Source: Achromobacter sp. RTa
GTDB lineage: Bacteria > Pseudomonadota > Gammaproteobacteria > Burkholderiales > Burkholderiaceae_B
Length of the DNA: 64,000 bases
Reading direction: 5' to 3'
Assembly: GCF_000757485.1 (NCBI RefSeq)
Contig: NZ_JPYO01000041.1
Location: 365,299 to 429,298 of the forward strand
Shown here: one piece after another, positions 8,883-19,090 of the stretch
How positions within the stretch are numbered: position 1 is the first letter of the stretch
Layout of the letters: each line of letters starts with the position of its first letter
The notes under the pieces: model-generated
Database searches by the model: none
The model's input: only the letters and a program-made list of their open reading frames with translations
Told to the model about the DNA's origin: nothing
Program-made: the position numbers and the translations under genes

Positions 8883-11054
8883 GTGACGTCCGATAAAGAC
8901 CAGGTCCACGCCGGCAAGCGCCGGTTCCTGCGCAACGCCGCCGCCTCGACCGCGGGGCTGACCGCGCTGTCGATGTTCCCGCCCGCCATCCGCCGCGCGC
9001 TGGCCATACCGGCCAACAACCGCACGGGCACCATCAACGATGTCGAGCACGTGGTGATCCTGATGCAGGAAAACCGCTCCTTCGACATGTACTTCGGCAC
9101 GTTCAAGGGCGTGCGCGGTTTCGGCGACCGCATCACCATCCCGCTGCCCGACCAGCGCTCGGTCTGGGAGCAGAGTAATGGCACGCGAGTGGTGATGCCC
9201 TATCACCTGGACAGCACCCAGGGCAACGCCCAGCGCGTAGCCGGCACGCCGCACGACTACATGGACGCGCAGATGGCATGGGACGGCGGCCGCATGGACC
9301 AGTGGCCGCGCTACAAGCAGAACCAGTCCATGGGCTATTACCGCCAGAAAGAGGTGGAGTTCCAGTTCGCCCTGGCCGAAGCCTTCACGCTGTGCGACGC
9401 CTACCATTGCTCCACGCACGGCGGCACCAACACCAACCGCCTGTTCCACTGGACCGGCACCAACGATCCGCTGGCGCAGGGCAACGGCCCGTCCACGCGC
9501 AACCAATGGGATAGCCTGGGCGCTTCGTCCACCGGCTGGACCTGGAAGACGTATCCCGAGCGCCTGCAGGAAGCGGGCGTAAGCTGGAAGGTCTACCAGA
9601 ATCTGCCCGAGAACTTCGGCGACAACCCGCTGGCCGGGTTCCGCCAATACCGCCGCGCCAACGAGCTGGCGGGCAACGGCGCCAACGGCTCTCCGTATCC
9701 GGCCTGGACGCCGGCGATGGACGCGGCCAATCCGCTGTACAAGGGCACGGCCAACACCATGCCCGACGGCGGCTTCCTGCAGTCGCTGCGCGAGGACGTG
9801 ATGAACGGCGCCTTGCCGCAGGTGTCGTGGATCGTGGCGCCCGCCACCTATTCCGAGCATCCCGGCCCGTCCAGCCCCATCCAGGGCGCCTGGTACATCC
9901 AGGAAACGCTGGACGCCCTGACCGCCAATCCGGAGGTCTGGAGCAAGACCGTGCTGCTCATCAACTTCGATGAGAACGACGGCTATTTCGACCACGTGCC
10001 GCCGCCCGCCGCGCCTTCGCTGAACCCGGACGGCTCGATGGCAGGCGCCTCCACCGTGAACACCGACCTGGAGCGCCACACGCGCCCCTCCGCCCAGGAC
10101 GCCGCCGACAACCGCGTCTACGGCCCCGGTCCGCGCGTGCCGATGTACGTGGTGTCGCCATGGAGCCGCGGCGGCTGGGTCAATTCCCAGGCTTTCGACC
10201 ACACCTCGGTGCTGCGCTTCCTGGAAACGCGCTTCGGCGTGGCCGAGGACAACATCAGCCCCTGGCGCCGCGCCGTGCTGGGCGACCTGACTTCGGCCTT
10301 CAACTTCGCCACGCCCAACGATGAAAAGCTGCCCGACCTGAACCTGCTGACCCGCGCGGGCGCCGACCAGGTGCGCGCCGACCAGCAGGCGCTGACCGCC
10401 GTGCCGCTGCCGGACCCGTCCACCCAGGCCCGCCCGGTGCAGGAGAAGGGCGTGCGCTACTCCCGCGCCTTGCCTTACGAGCTGCACACCAGCGGCCGCG
10501 CCCAGCCCGGCACGGGCGCCATGCGCCTGATCTGCGCCAACACGGGCGCCGCCGCGGCGGTCTTCCATGTGTATGACCGCCTGCACCTGGACCGCTTGCC
10601 GCGCCGCTACACGGTGGAGTCCAACAAGCAGCTGGAAGGCAGCTGGGACGCCGCGGCCGATGGCGGTAAGTACGACTTGTGGGTGCTGGGCCCCAACGGC
10701 TACCACCGGCACTTCGCGGGCGACCTGGCGCTGGCGCGCACAGCGGGCCTGGATGCCGAGATCCGCGTCTGCTACGACGTCGCCAACGGCGACATCTACG
10801 TCAGCTTCGTCAATGGCGGCCAGGCGCCTTGCACCTTCGTGGTCGCGCCCAACGCCTATTACGCCAACCACGAGCGCTGGACGTTCACGGTGCCGGCGGG
10901 CGGGCAGGTCGAGCAGCATTGGGCCCTGGCGGGCAGCGGCGGCTGGTACGACTTCACCGCGACCCTGCAGGAAGACCCCGCCTACCAGCGCCGTTTCGCC
11001 GGCCGGGTGGAAACCGGCAAGGCCTCGGTGACGGACCCCGCGATGGCGCTGTAA
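8883..11054 (+). CDS. Phosphocholine-type phospholipase C, Tat-exported
   Basis: A 723-residue enzyme of the bacterial phospholipase C/acid phosphatase family that hydrolyses phosphatidylcholine-type lipids. The N-terminus carries a twin-arginine signal (RRFLRNAAAST, residues 13-23, then a hydrophobic stretch). The catalytic domain has the hallmark VVILMQENRSFDMYFGTFKG and later INFDENDGYFDHVPPP. Two C-terminal repeats of the domain found in PlcN/PlcH (about residues 520-610 and 630-710) complete the usual architecture and length. I chose the GTG at 8883, preceded by ATAGGAATAG, because it puts the Tat motif near the N-terminus. Related enzymes cross the outer membrane by type II secretion, and the gsp cluster is adjacent. 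Confidence 0.93.
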   Translation: MTSDKDQVHAGKRRFLRNAAASTAGLTALSMFPPAIRRALAIPANNRTGTINDVEHVVILMQENRSFDMYFGTFKGVRGFGDRITIPLPDQRSVWEQSNGTRVVMPYHLDSTQGNAQRVAGTPHDYMDAQMAWDGGRMDQWPRYKQNQSMGYYRQKEVEFQFALAEAFTLCDAYHCSTHGGTNTNRLFHWTGTNDPLAQGNGPSTRNQWDSLGASSTGWTWKTYPERLQEAGVSWKVYQNLPENFGDNPLAGFRQYRRANELAGNGANGSPYPAWTPAMDAANPLYKGTANTMPDGGFLQSLREDVMNGALPQVSWIVAPATYSEHPGPSSPIQGAWYIQETLDALTANPEVWSKTVLLINFDENDGYFDHVPPPAAPSLNPDGSMAGASTVNTDLERHTRPSAQDAADNRVYGPGPRVPMYVVSPWSRGGWVNSQAFDHTSVLRFLETRFGVAEDNISPWRRAVLGDLTSAFNFATPNDEKLPDLNLLTRAGADQVRADQQALTAVPLPDPSTQARPVQEKGVRYSRALPYELHTSGRAQPGTGAMRLICANTGAAAAVFHVYDRLHLDRLPRRYTVESNKQLEGSWDAAADGGKYDLWVLGPNGYHRHFAGDLALARTAGLDAEIRVCYDVANGDIYVSFVNGGQAPCTFVVAPNAYYANHERWTFTVPAGGQVEQHWALAGSGGWYDFTATLQEDPAYQRRFAGRVETGKASVTDPAMAL

Positions 11055-11957
11055 CTACGCGGCAGTCTGCGCGTCGCGCCCCTGGAAGGCAGCGGCGCAG
11101 GCCGCGCAGATTGCCGCCGTAATGCCCTGGCGGGCGTGTTCGCGCCGCTCCAGCATGCCGATGGAGCGCGCGAGCGGCCCCAGGTCCGGCGGCAGCCGGA
11201 GGATCCGCAGTTCGGGGCTCTGCTGCCAGTTGGAACCATGGATCAGGGGCAGCAGGGTCACGCCCACTTCCTGGCGCACCAGCTCCACCAGCGTTTCGAT
11301 CGCGTTGAGTTCCAGGAATTCGTCCAGCGGCACCGCCAGGCGGCGCAGCAGGCGGTCGATCTGCAGGCCGGTGCGCTGGGTGCGGTCGAAACGCAGGAAG
11401 GGATTGGCCGCCAGCACCTGGCGCGCATCCTCGCCCGGCGCGGACCGCGGCGCAATGACCACCAGCTCTTCTTCATATAGCGCTGTCCAGCGGGTGCTGG
11501 CCATTTTGCGGCCGGCCTCCACCAGGAAGGCCGCGTCCAGTTCGCCGTCCTCTACCTTGCCCGCCAGCTCGCTGGCCTTGCCGGACAGGATGCGCACGTC
11601 CAGCCTGGGATGGCGCTTCTTCATGCCCGACACCACCTTGGACAGGGCGCCCATGCACGACACGATACTGCCCACCGATACCGAGCCCGCCAGCTCGCCC
11701 GGGACGGTGCGCGGCAGCCTCATGCGGTCGTAGAGATCCAGCAAGTGCTTGATTTCGGGTAGCAATTCCCGGCCGGCTGCGTTAAGAATGGCAAGACGGC
11801 CGCTGCGGTCGAACAGTTCCCGGCCCAGCTCCGCCTCCAGCGCCCGCATCTGGAAGCTGACGGCCGCCTGGGTCAGGGCCACCTGCTCGGCGGCTTCCGA
11901 GAACGAGCCATGGTGGGCGACGGCCAGGAAAGTGCGCAGGAAACGGATCGTACTCAT
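11055..11957 (-). CDS. LysR-family transcriptional regulator
   Basis: A 300-residue LysR regulator: N-terminal winged HTH (residues about 3-62; FSEAAEQVALTQAAVSFQMRAL region) and a C-terminal effector-binding domain. It is divergent from the ggt/ABC-importer genes, with 105 bases between them, so it probably controls that operon and itself. A TTG 33 bases upstream is in frame, but the ATG at 11957 places the HTH normally. It ends directly against the phospholipase stop codon with no gap. Confidence 0.9.
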   Translation of the reverse strand: MSTIRFLRTFLAVAHHGSFSEAAEQVALTQAAVSFQMRALEAELGRELFDRSGRLAILNAAGRELLPEIKHLLDLYDRMRLPRTVPGELAGSVSVGSIVSCMGALSKVVSGMKKRHPRLDVRILSGKASELAGKVEDGELDAAFLVEAGRKMASTRWTALYEEELVVIAPRSAPGEDARQVLAANPFLRFDRTQRTGLQIDRLLRRLAVPLDEFLELNAIETLVELVRQEVGVTLLPLIHGSNWQQSPELRILRLPPDLGPLARSIGMLERREHARQGITAAICAACAAAFQGRDAQTAA

Positions 11958-11983
11958 AAAAAAATCTTTTATGACGGAACAAA

Positions 11984-11998
11984 AAATCAAATTGATTT
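11984..11998. promoter_or_regulatory. Candidate LysR operator
   Basis: AAATCAA-A-TTGATTT is a perfect 7-base inverted repeat around a single A in the AT-rich divergent region between the LysR gene and ggt. It contains a T-N11-A arrangement (T at 11987, A at 11999), the usual LysR-type core. Binding is inferred from position and symmetry. Confidence 0.5.
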
Positions 11999-12062
11999 AA
12001 TTAGAGCACAAGAGTACTTTCGCCTGGGCCTATGAACACTAACCCGTTATGAGACTAGCGAC

Positions 12063-13691
12063 ATGAAATCCTTCGACTGGGGCAACCCGTATCCTTCCGT
12101 CCGCATTCCGCTGTTCGCCCGCAACGTGGTGTCCACGTCGCATCCGCTGGCGGCCCAGGCGGGATTGCGCATGCTGCTCAAGGGCGGCAACGCCGTGGAC
12201 GCCGCCATCGCCGCGGCCGCCACGATCGTCCTGGTCGAACCGGTTTCCTGCGGCCTGGGCGGCGACTGCTTCGCCATCGTCTGGGACGGCAAGGAACTGC
12301 ACGGACTGAATTCGTCCGGCGTGGCGCCGGCCGCCTGGAACGTCGAGTACTTCAAGCGCAAGTACGGCGTGGGCCCCAATGGCCTGGCCATCCAGCCCAA
12401 GCGCGGCTGGGATGCGGTGACGGTGCCGGGCGTGGTGGCCGGCTGGGCCGCGCTGCACGAAAAACTGGGCAAGCTGCCGTTCGAGCAGCTGTTCGAGCCC
12501 GCCATCGAGATCGCCGAGCGCGGCTACGCCGTGCCGCCCGTGGTGGCGCACAAGTGGGCCGCCGCCGCGGACGAGCTGCGTTCGCAGCCCGGCTATGCAC
12601 AGGCCTTCCTGCCCGAGGGCCGCGCGCCCAAGGTGGGCGAGCATTTCCGCTTCCCGGACGCCGCCAACACGCTGCGCCGCATCGCCGAATCCAAGGGCCG
12701 CGACTTCTACGAAGGCGAGCTGGCCGAGCGCATCGCCGCCTTCAGCAAGGAGTGCGGCGGCGCGATGACGCTGGAAGACCTGCGCGGCTACCGCCCGGAA
12801 TGGGTCAAGCCGATCTCCAAGTCGTACCGCGGCTACGAGCTGCACGAGATCCCCCCGAACGGGCAGGGCATCGCCGCGCTGATCGCGCTGGGCATCGTCG
12901 AACGTTTCGACATGGCCGACATGCCGGTGGATTCGGTGCAATCGCAACACGTCCAGATCGAGGCCATGAAGCTGGCCTTCGCCGACCTGTACAAGTACGT
13001 GGCCGATCCGCGCTCGATGCAGGTCACGCCCGAGCAGATGCTGTCGGATGCCTACCTGGACAGCCGCGCCAAGCTGATCCGCCTGGACCGCGCCACCCAC
13101 TTCGAGGCCGGCCGCCCGCACGCCGGCGGCACCATCTACCTGACCGCCGCCGACGAGAACGGCATGATGATCTCGTTCATCCAGTCCAACTACATGGGCT
13201 TCGGCTCGGGCGTGGTCGTGCCGGGCACCGGCATCAGCATGCAGAACCGCGGCGTGGGCTTTTCGATGGACCCGCAGTCGGCCAACGTGGTCGAAGGCGG
13301 CAAGCGCCCGTTCCACACCATCATCCCCGGCTTCCTGACCCAGGGCGGCAAGCCGGTCATGAGCTTCGGCGTGATGGGCGGCGACATGCAGCCCCAAGGC
13401 CACATGCAGACCGTGATCCGCATGATCGACTACCACCAGAATCCGCAGGCTGCCTGCTGCGCGCCGCGCTGGAAGGTCAACCGCGATTTCACGCTGGACA
13501 TCGAGACCAATATGAAGGCTTCCACCATTGCGGGCCTGAAAGACCTCGGGCATGCTTTGAAGTCCGTCGACGATCCCTACATGGATTTCGGGGCAGGCCA
13601 GTTCATCTGGCGCATGTCCGAAAGCGACAACGAGCTGGGTTACGTCGCCGCCAGCGATAGCCGGCGCGATGGCCAGGCCGTGGGGTTCTGA
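12063..13691 (+). CDS. ggt: Gamma-glutamyltransferase family protein
   Basis: A 542-residue member of the gamma-glutamyltranspeptidase family, Ntn-hydrolases that cleave gamma-glutamyl bonds and mature by self-cleavage. Conserved features are LLKGGNAVDAAIAAAAT near residue 40, SCGLGGDCFAI, and the putative nucleophile Thr357 in HAGGTIYLTAAD, the expected autocleavage site. No signal peptide is visible, so it is probably cytoplasmic. Several proteins of this branch are annotated as acylases rather than glutathione hydrolases, so the substrate is open. The downstream peptide-type ABC importer suggests it acts on an imported gamma-glutamyl compound. Confidence 0.88.
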   Translation: MKSFDWGNPYPSVRIPLFARNVVSTSHPLAAQAGLRMLLKGGNAVDAAIAAAATIVLVEPVSCGLGGDCFAIVWDGKELHGLNSSGVAPAAWNVEYFKRKYGVGPNGLAIQPKRGWDAVTVPGVVAGWAALHEKLGKLPFEQLFEPAIEIAERGYAVPPVVAHKWAAAADELRSQPGYAQAFLPEGRAPKVGEHFRFPDAANTLRRIAESKGRDFYEGELAERIAAFSKECGGAMTLEDLRGYRPEWVKPISKSYRGYELHEIPPNGQGIAALIALGIVERFDMADMPVDSVQSQHVQIEAMKLAFADLYKYVADPRSMQVTPEQMLSDAYLDSRAKLIRLDRATHFEAGRPHAGGTIYLTAADENGMMISFIQSNYMGFGSGVVVPGTGISMQNRGVGFSMDPQSANVVEGGKRPFHTIIPGFLTQGGKPVMSFGVMGGDMQPQGHMQTVIRMIDYHQNPQAACCAPRWKVNRDFTLDIETNMKASTIAGLKDLGHALKSVDDPYMDFGAGQFIWRMSESDNELGYVAASDSRRDGQAVGF

Positions 13692-13750
13692 TAAGCCCCC
13701 ACGCTGCGGCAAAATATGTACGCACTGCAACCACAAGGGGAATAAACACA

Positions 13751-15262
13751 ATGAAACGCTTGACCTTGACCTTCGGCGCCAGCCTGCTGGCCCTGGCCGC
13801 CGGCGCGGCGTCCGCCCAGAACATGCGGATCGGTCTGCAGGAAGATCCCGACGTCCTGGACCCGCACCGGGCGCGCACCTACGTGGGCCGCATCGTCTTC
13901 ACGTCGCTGTGCGACAAGCTGATCGATATCGACCCCAAGCTGCACTTCGTGCCGCAGTTGGCCACGTCGTGGTCGTTCAGCCCCGACAACAAGGTGCTGA
14001 CCTTCAAGCTGCGCGAGGACGCGCTGTTCCACGACGGCACGAAGTTCGACGCGGCGGCCGCCAAGGCCAACCTGGAACGCGCCATGACCCTGCCGGACAG
14101 CCTGCGCAAGGGCGAGCTGGCCTCGGTGGAGAAGGTCGAGGCGCCGGACGCCGCCACGCTGGTGCTGACGCTGAAGAAGCCGGACGCCACCTTGCTGGCC
14201 CAGCTCTCCGACCGCGCCGGCATGATGCTGTCGCCCAAGACCTTTACCGACGACGTGGCGGCCGTGGGGCGCAAGCCCATCTGCTCCGGGCCGTACAAGT
14301 TCGTCGAGCGCATCCAGAACGACCGCATCGTGCTGGAGAAATTCGACAAGTACTACGGCGCGGCGGACTACGCCTTCAAGCGCGTCACCTTCCTGCCGAT
14401 CCCGGACACCACCGTGCGCCTGTCCAACCTGCGCGCGGGCGACCTGGACATGCTGGAACGCCTGAATCCCTCCGACGTGCCGCAGGTCAAGAGCGACGCC
14501 AGCCTGACGTTCGCGCCCGTGGCCGGCCTGGGCTTCCAGCAGTTCATGTTCAACGTGGCCAACGGTAAGCGCGCCGAGGACAACCCGTTCAAGAACAAGC
14601 TGGTGCGCCAGGCCTTCCAGTACGCCATCGACCGCAACGCCATCAGCGAAGTGGCCGGCGGCGGCATCTTCGACCCGGCCCAGCAGCCGTTCCCGCCCGC
14701 CAGCCCCTACCACAGCGACAAGTTCCCGCCGACCAAGCGCGACGTGGCCAAGGCCCGCGCGCTGCTCAAGCAGGCGGGCTTCGACCGGGTGAAGGCCGAG
14801 GTCATGTTCGGCAACAACACCACCACCTCGTCGATCGCCGAGATCGTCCAGGCCATGGCGTCCGAGGCGGGTTTCGACCTGTCGCTGCGGCCCACGGAGT
14901 ACGCGGCGCTGCAGAAGGAATCGGCCGGCGGCAATTTCCAGGTCGTGATGCTGGGATGGTCGGGCCGGGTGGATCCGGACGGCAATATCCACGCTTTTGT
15001 CACCTGCAAGGGCGCGCTGAACGACGGCCACTATTGCAACCCGGAGGTCGACAAGCTGCTGAACGAGGCGCGCACCGTGCCCGATGAAGCCAAGCGCCGC
15101 GCCATCTACGACCAGGCGCAGACCATCCTGCAGGACGAGCTGCCCGGGGTGTATAACTATTACCAGCCCTGGCCCTTCGCGCTGGCCAAGAAGGTGAAGG
15201 GCTTCACGCCCTATCCGGACGGCATGATCCGGCTGAAAGGCATGACATTCGCGCAGAAGTGA
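13751..15262 (+). CDS. Peptide/glutathione-type ABC substrate-binding protein
   Basis: A 503-residue periplasmic binding protein of the DppA/GsiB/OppA family (SBP family 5). A signal peptide ends in AASAQ (about residue 23). The start of the mature part, RIGLQEDPDVLDPHRARTY, and KVLTFKLREDALFHDG are typical of this family. AAGGGGA-like AAGGGGAATAAACACA precedes the ATG as ribosome binding site. It is followed by a hairpin and then the permease genes. The substrate is probably a small peptide or glutathione, judged by the adjacent gamma-glutamyltransferase. Confidence 0.92.
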   Translation: MKRLTLTFGASLLALAAGAASAQNMRIGLQEDPDVLDPHRARTYVGRIVFTSLCDKLIDIDPKLHFVPQLATSWSFSPDNKVLTFKLREDALFHDGTKFDAAAAKANLERAMTLPDSLRKGELASVEKVEAPDAATLVLTLKKPDATLLAQLSDRAGMMLSPKTFTDDVAAVGRKPICSGPYKFVERIQNDRIVLEKFDKYYGAADYAFKRVTFLPIPDTTVRLSNLRAGDLDMLERLNPSDVPQVKSDASLTFAPVAGLGFQQFMFNVANGKRAEDNPFKNKLVRQAFQYAIDRNAISEVAGGGIFDPAQQPFPPASPYHSDKFPPTKRDVAKARALLKQAGFDRVKAEVMFGNNTTTSSIAEIVQAMASEAGFDLSLRPTEYAALQKESAGGNFQVVMLGWSGRVDPDGNIHAFVTCKGALNDGHYCNPEVDKLLNEARTVPDEAKRRAIYDQAQTILQDELPGVYNYYQPWPFALAKKVKGFTPYPDGMIRLKGMTFAQK

Positions 15263-15292
15263 CCACGGGGCGGCTGTTTCCGGCCGCCTCAG

Positions 15293-15324
15293 CCGGACGC
15301 GCCTTGCGCGTCCGGTTATTCTTT
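15293..15324 (+). terminator. Hairpin between binding protein and permease genes
   Basis: CCGGACGCG at 15293-15301 pairs with CGCGTCCGG at 15307-15315 around a 5-base loop, followed by TTATTCTTT. Its position, in the 123-base gap after the binding-protein gene, fits a partial terminator that leaves the binding protein expressed above the permeases, as in many ABC operons. The T tract is interrupted, so read-through is likely. Confidence 0.55.
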
Positions 15325-15385
15325 GCGGCGGCCGCATCGTTAGTCCGGCTGGCGCCGCCCGCCGCTCCTGTTTCACGGTTTCCAT

Positions 15386-16330
15386 ATGCTTAAACTCATC
15401 TTGCGCCGCGTGATCGTCGCGATACCGACATTGATACTGGTGTCGATGATCGTCTTCATGCTGCAGAAAATCCTGCCGGGCGATCCGGTGCTGACCCTGG
15501 CCGGCGAAGAGCGCGATCCGGCCGTCCTCGACTACCTGCGCGACAAATACCGGCTGAACGATCCGCTGCCCGTCCAATACGCCGCATGGGCCGGGCAGGT
15601 CCTGCAGGGCGACCTGGGCAAGTCGCTGCGCACCGACGTGCCCGTCACCACGCTGATCGGCCAGAAGCTGCCGGTCACGCTGCAACTGGCCGCCATGGCC
15701 ATGTTCTTCGCGCTGCTGATAGGCATCCCCATGGGCATCGTCGCCGCGGTGCGCAAGGGCAAGCCCGTCGAAATGGGAGCGAACATCGCCGCCTTGTCGG
15801 GTATGTCGATTCCCAACTTCTGGCTGGGCATCATCCTGATCATGGTGGTCTCGGTGCAGTGGAGGCTGTTGCCGGCGTCGGGCTATGTGTCGCCGTCCGA
15901 GGATTTCTGGCTGTCGATCAAGACCATGCTGATGCCGTCCCTGGTGCTGTCCACGGCAATCGCGGCCTACCTGATGCGGCATACCCGTTCCGCCATGCTG
16001 GAGGCCCTGTCCGCCGACTACGTGCGCACCGCGCGGGCCAAGGGCGTGTCGCCGCGCAAAGTGGTGCTGCGCCATGCCTTGCGCAACGCGCTGATGCCCA
16101 TCGTCACGCTGGTGACCTTGCTGTTCGGCGAGCTGTTGGCGGGCGCCGTGCTGACCGAGCAGGTCTTCACGATCCCGGGGTTCGGCAAGCTGGTGGTCGA
16201 CGCCGTCTTCACGCGCGACTACGCGGTGGTGCAGGGCGTGGTGCTCTGCGTCGCGGTGGGCTTCATCGTGATGAACCTGCTGGCCGACATCCTGTACATC
16301 CTGGTCAATCCCCGCCTGAGGCATTCATGA
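15386..16330 (+). CDS. ABC importer permease, DppB/GsiC type
   Basis: A 314-residue inner-membrane permease of the DppB/GsiC/OppB family with an N-terminal membrane segment (about residues 9-30), a periplasmic loop and five further segments. The cytoplasmic coupling motif that contacts the ATPase is seen as [20 protein letters not shown]. Its stop overlaps the start of the second permease gene by 4 bases. Confidence 0.94.
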   Translation: MLKLILRRVIVAIPTLILVSMIVFMLQKILPGDPVLTLAGEERDPAVLDYLRDKYRLNDPLPVQYAAWAGQVLQGDLGKSLRTDVPVTTLIGQKLPVTLQLAAMAMFFALLIGIPMGIVAAVRKGKPVEMGANIAALSGMSIPNFWLGIILIMVVSVQWRLLPASGYVSPSEDFWLSIKTMLMPSLVLSTAIAAYLMRHTRSAMLEALSADYVRTARAKGVSPRKVVLRHALRNALMPIVTLVTLLFGELLAGAVLTEQVFTIPGFGKLVVDAVFTRDYAVVQGVVLCVAVGFIVMNLLADILYILVNPRLRHS

Positions 16331-17205
16331 GCGCACTTCCCGCAACGGCCGCGGCCGTCACGCCGCCCCGCAGCCGCAATCGCGCCTGGGCGAAATTCAA
16401 ACGCAACCGCATCGCCATGCTGGGCCTGGGGATCGTTCTGCTGTTCGTGCTGCTGGCCGTGCTGGCGCCGCTGATCGCCAGCCACGATCCGTTCCAGACC
16501 AGCTTCACCACGATCCGCAAGGCGCCGTCGGCCTCGTATTGGCTGGGCACGGACGAACTGGGGCGCGACATTTTCAGCCGCATGGTCTACGGCGCCCGCG
16601 CGTCTCTGATGGCGGGCCTGGTGTCCGTCCTGATCGCCCTGGTGGTGGGGGTGCCGTTCGGCCTGGCCGCCGGCTATTTCGGCGGCTGGACCGACAGCAT
16701 CATCTCGCGCGCCACCGAGGCGTTGCTGGCGATTCCCTTCCTGATCCTGGCCATCGCGCTGGCCGCCTTCCTGGGCCCCAGCCTGACCAATGCCATGATC
16801 GCCATCGGCGTGTCCGCCGCGCCCAAGTTCATCCGCCTGACGCGGGGGCAGGTGCTGGCGGTCAAGAACGAGGACTACGTGCAGAGCGCCCGCGCCCTGG
16901 GCGCATCCGATCTGCGCATCATCGGCAGGCATGTGTTCCCGAACGTCATGCCGCCGCTGATCGTGCAGGCCACCATCACGATCGCGACGGCCATCATCGC
17001 CGAGGCCAGCCTGTCGTTCCTGGGCCTTGGGCTGCAGCCGCCGAATCCGTCGTGGGGCTCGATGCTGAACACCGCCAAGAACTTCATGACCCAGGCTCCC
17101 TGGATGTCGATCTTCCCCGGATCGGCCATTTTCCTTGCGGTGCTGGGCTTCAATCTGCTGGGCGACGGCCTGCGCGACGCGCTCGATCCGCGTCAGGACA
17201 AGTAA
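16327..17205 (+). CDS. ABC importer permease, DppC/GsiD type
   Basis: A 292-residue permease that pairs with the preceding one. It has the DppC signatures [20 protein letters not shown] and the ATPase-contact loop [20 protein letters not shown]. About six membrane segments are visible. The ATG at 16327 sits in ATGA overlap with the previous stop, which decides the start although the frame is open far upstream. Confidence 0.94.
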   Translation: MSALPATAAAVTPPRSRNRAWAKFKRNRIAMLGLGIVLLFVLLAVLAPLIASHDPFQTSFTTIRKAPSASYWLGTDELGRDIFSRMVYGARASLMAGLVSVLIALVVGVPFGLAAGYFGGWTDSIISRATEALLAIPFLILAIALAAFLGPSLTNAMIAIGVSAAPKFIRLTRGQVLAVKNEDYVQSARALGASDLRIIGRHVFPNVMPPLIVQATITIATAIIAEASLSFLGLGLQPPNPSWGSMLNTAKNFMTQAPWMSIFPGSAIFLAVLGFNLLGDGLRDALDPRQDK

Positions 17206-17210
17206 TCGAT

Positions 17211-19079
17211 ATGGCAACAATGGATCCCAAACGCGTCGTCCAGGTCAATGACCTGACCGTGCGCTTCAAGACCCCCGAGCGCACCGTGGAAGCGGTGCGC
17301 GGCGTCTCCTTCCACGTCGACCGCGGCGAAACGCTGGCCATCGTGGGCGAGTCCGGATCAGGAAAGTCCGTAACCTCCCTGGCGCTGATGCGCCTGGTGG
17401 AATACGGCGGCGGCAGGATCGTCAACGGCGGCATGCAGCTGCGCCGGCGCAACGGCGAGGTCCTGGACCTGCTCAATGCCCCGGACTCCCTGCTGCAACG
17501 CGTGCGCGGCGCGGACGTGGCGATGATCTTCCAGGAGCCGATGACCTCGCTGAACCCCAGCTTCACGGCCGGCAACCAGATCGCCGAGGCCCTGCAGCTG
17601 CACCAGGGGCTGGACGCGGCCGCGGCGCGCGCCGAGACGCTGCGCATGCTGGAGCGGGTGCGCATTCCCGAGGCCCGCGCCATCCTGGACCGCTATCCGC
17701 ACCAGCTGTCGGGCGGCATGCGCCAGCGCGTCATGATCGCGATGGCGCTGTCGTGCAAGCCGCAGCTGCTGATCGCCGACGAGCCGACCACGGCCCTGGA
17801 CGTCACCATCCAGGCCCAGATCCTGCAGCTGATCCGCCAGCTCCAGGAAGAGATGGACATGGGCGTGATCTTCATCACGCACGATATGGGCGTGGTGGCC
17901 GAAGTGGCCGACCGCGTGCTGGTCATGTACCGCGGCGACAAGGTGGAAGAGGGCGGTTCGGACGAAGTTTTCGCCCGCCCTCGCCACGCCTATACGCGGG
18001 CCTTGCTGTCGGCCGTGCCGCGCCTGGGCGCCATGCAGGGCACCGACCAGCCGGCGCCGTTCCCGCTGCTGCGCGTGGACGAGGCGGCCGCGCAGCTGCA
18101 TGCCGAAGCGCCTGCTGCTGCGGCGGCGTCCACGGTGCGCCGCGAGAACGGGCCCGTGCTGAAGGTGCGCGACCTCACCACCAGCTTCGACATCACCGGC
18201 GGCATCCTGGGCCGCGTGCAGAAACGCGTGCACGCGGTGGAGAAGGTCAGCTTCGACCTCTATCCGGGAGAGACCCTGTCGCTGGTGGGCGAGTCGGGCT
18301 GCGGCAAGACGACCACCGGCCGTTCGCTGCTGCAGTTGGTCAAGAGCAAGAGCGGCACGATCGAATTCGACGGCAAGAACATCGGCGCGCTGCGCGGCAG
18401 CGCCATGCAGACGCTGCGCCGCCACATCCAGTTCATTTTCCAGGATCCGTTCGCCTCGCTGGATCCGCGCATGACGGTCGGCTATTCCATCATGGAGCCG
18501 CTGCTGATCCACGGCGTGGCGCGCGGCAAGGCGGCGCAGGACAGGGTCCGCTGGCTGATGGACAAGTGCGGGCTGCTGCCCGAAATGATCGACCGCTATC
18601 CGCACGAATTCTCGGGCGGCCAGCGCCAGCGCATCTGCATCGCGCGGGCCCTGGCGCTGAACCCCAAGGTCGTGATCGCGGACGAGTCCGTGTCGGCGCT
18701 GGACGTGTCGATCCAGGCGCAGATCGTGAACCTGCTGCTGGACCTGCAGCGGGAACTGGGGGTGTCGTTCCTCTTCATTTCGCACGACATGGCGGTGGTC
18801 GAGCGCGTGAGCCACCGGGTGGCGGTGATGTACCTGGGCCAGATCGTCGAGATCGGGCCGCGCCGGGCAATCTTCGAAAACCCCCAGCACCCCTACACGA
18901 AGAAGCTGATGGCGGCGGTGCCCATCGCCGATCCGCAACGCCGCCATCGCGAGCGCTCGCTGCTGGTGGACGAAATCCCCAGCCCGGTGCGCAAGGTGGG
19001 CGACGACCCGCTGGTCCAGCCCCTGGTGGCCGTTGGCGACGGCCATTTCGTGGCGCGGCACGCCATCGGGGTGTATTGA
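17211..19079 (+). CDS. Fused double ATPase of a peptide/glutathione ABC importer
   Basis: A 622-residue protein with two complete ABC ATPase domains, DppD-like (about residues 8-265) and DppF-like (about 315-600). Each has a Walker A (GESGSGKS and GESGCGKTT), a signature (LSGGMRQR and FSGGQRQR) and a Walker B ([12 protein letters not shown] and [12 protein letters not shown]). The fusion matches the GsiA type of glutathione importer from E. coli, where the four gsi genes also travel together. The start is the ATG 5 bases after the permease stop. The tail of the gene runs directly into the repeat cluster downstream. Confidence 0.93.
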   Translation: MATMDPKRVVQVNDLTVRFKTPERTVEAVRGVSFHVDRGETLAIVGESGSGKSVTSLALMRLVEYGGGRIVNGGMQLRRRNGEVLDLLNAPDSLLQRVRGADVAMIFQEPMTSLNPSFTAGNQIAEALQLHQGLDAAAARAETLRMLERVRIPEARAILDRYPHQLSGGMRQRVMIAMALSCKPQLLIADEPTTALDVTIQAQILQLIRQLQEEMDMGVIFITHDMGVVAEVADRVLVMYRGDKVEEGGSDEVFARPRHAYTRALLSAVPRLGAMQGTDQPAPFPLLRVDEAAAQLHAEAPAAAAASTVRRENGPVLKVRDLTTSFDITGGILGRVQKRVHAVEKVSFDLYPGETLSLVGESGCGKTTTGRSLLQLVKSKSGTIEFDGKNIGALRGSAMQTLRRHIQFIFQDPFASLDPRMTVGYSIMEPLLIHGVARGKAAQDRVRWLMDKCGLLPEMIDRYPHEFSGGQRQRICIARALALNPKVVIADESVSALDVSIQAQIVNLLLDLQRELGVSFLFISHDMAVVERVSHRVAVMYLGQIVEIGPRRAIFENPQHPYTKKLMAAVPIADPQRRHRERSLLVDEIPSPVRKVGDDPLVQPLVAVGDGHFVARHAIGVY

Positions 19080-19090
19080 GCGTTGTGGCT

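Noticed and set aside
7083..10919. Open frame of 1278 residues on the minus strand
   Set aside because: Antisense shadow of the phosphodiesterase-like and phospholipase genes, without signal, domain or ribosome binding site.
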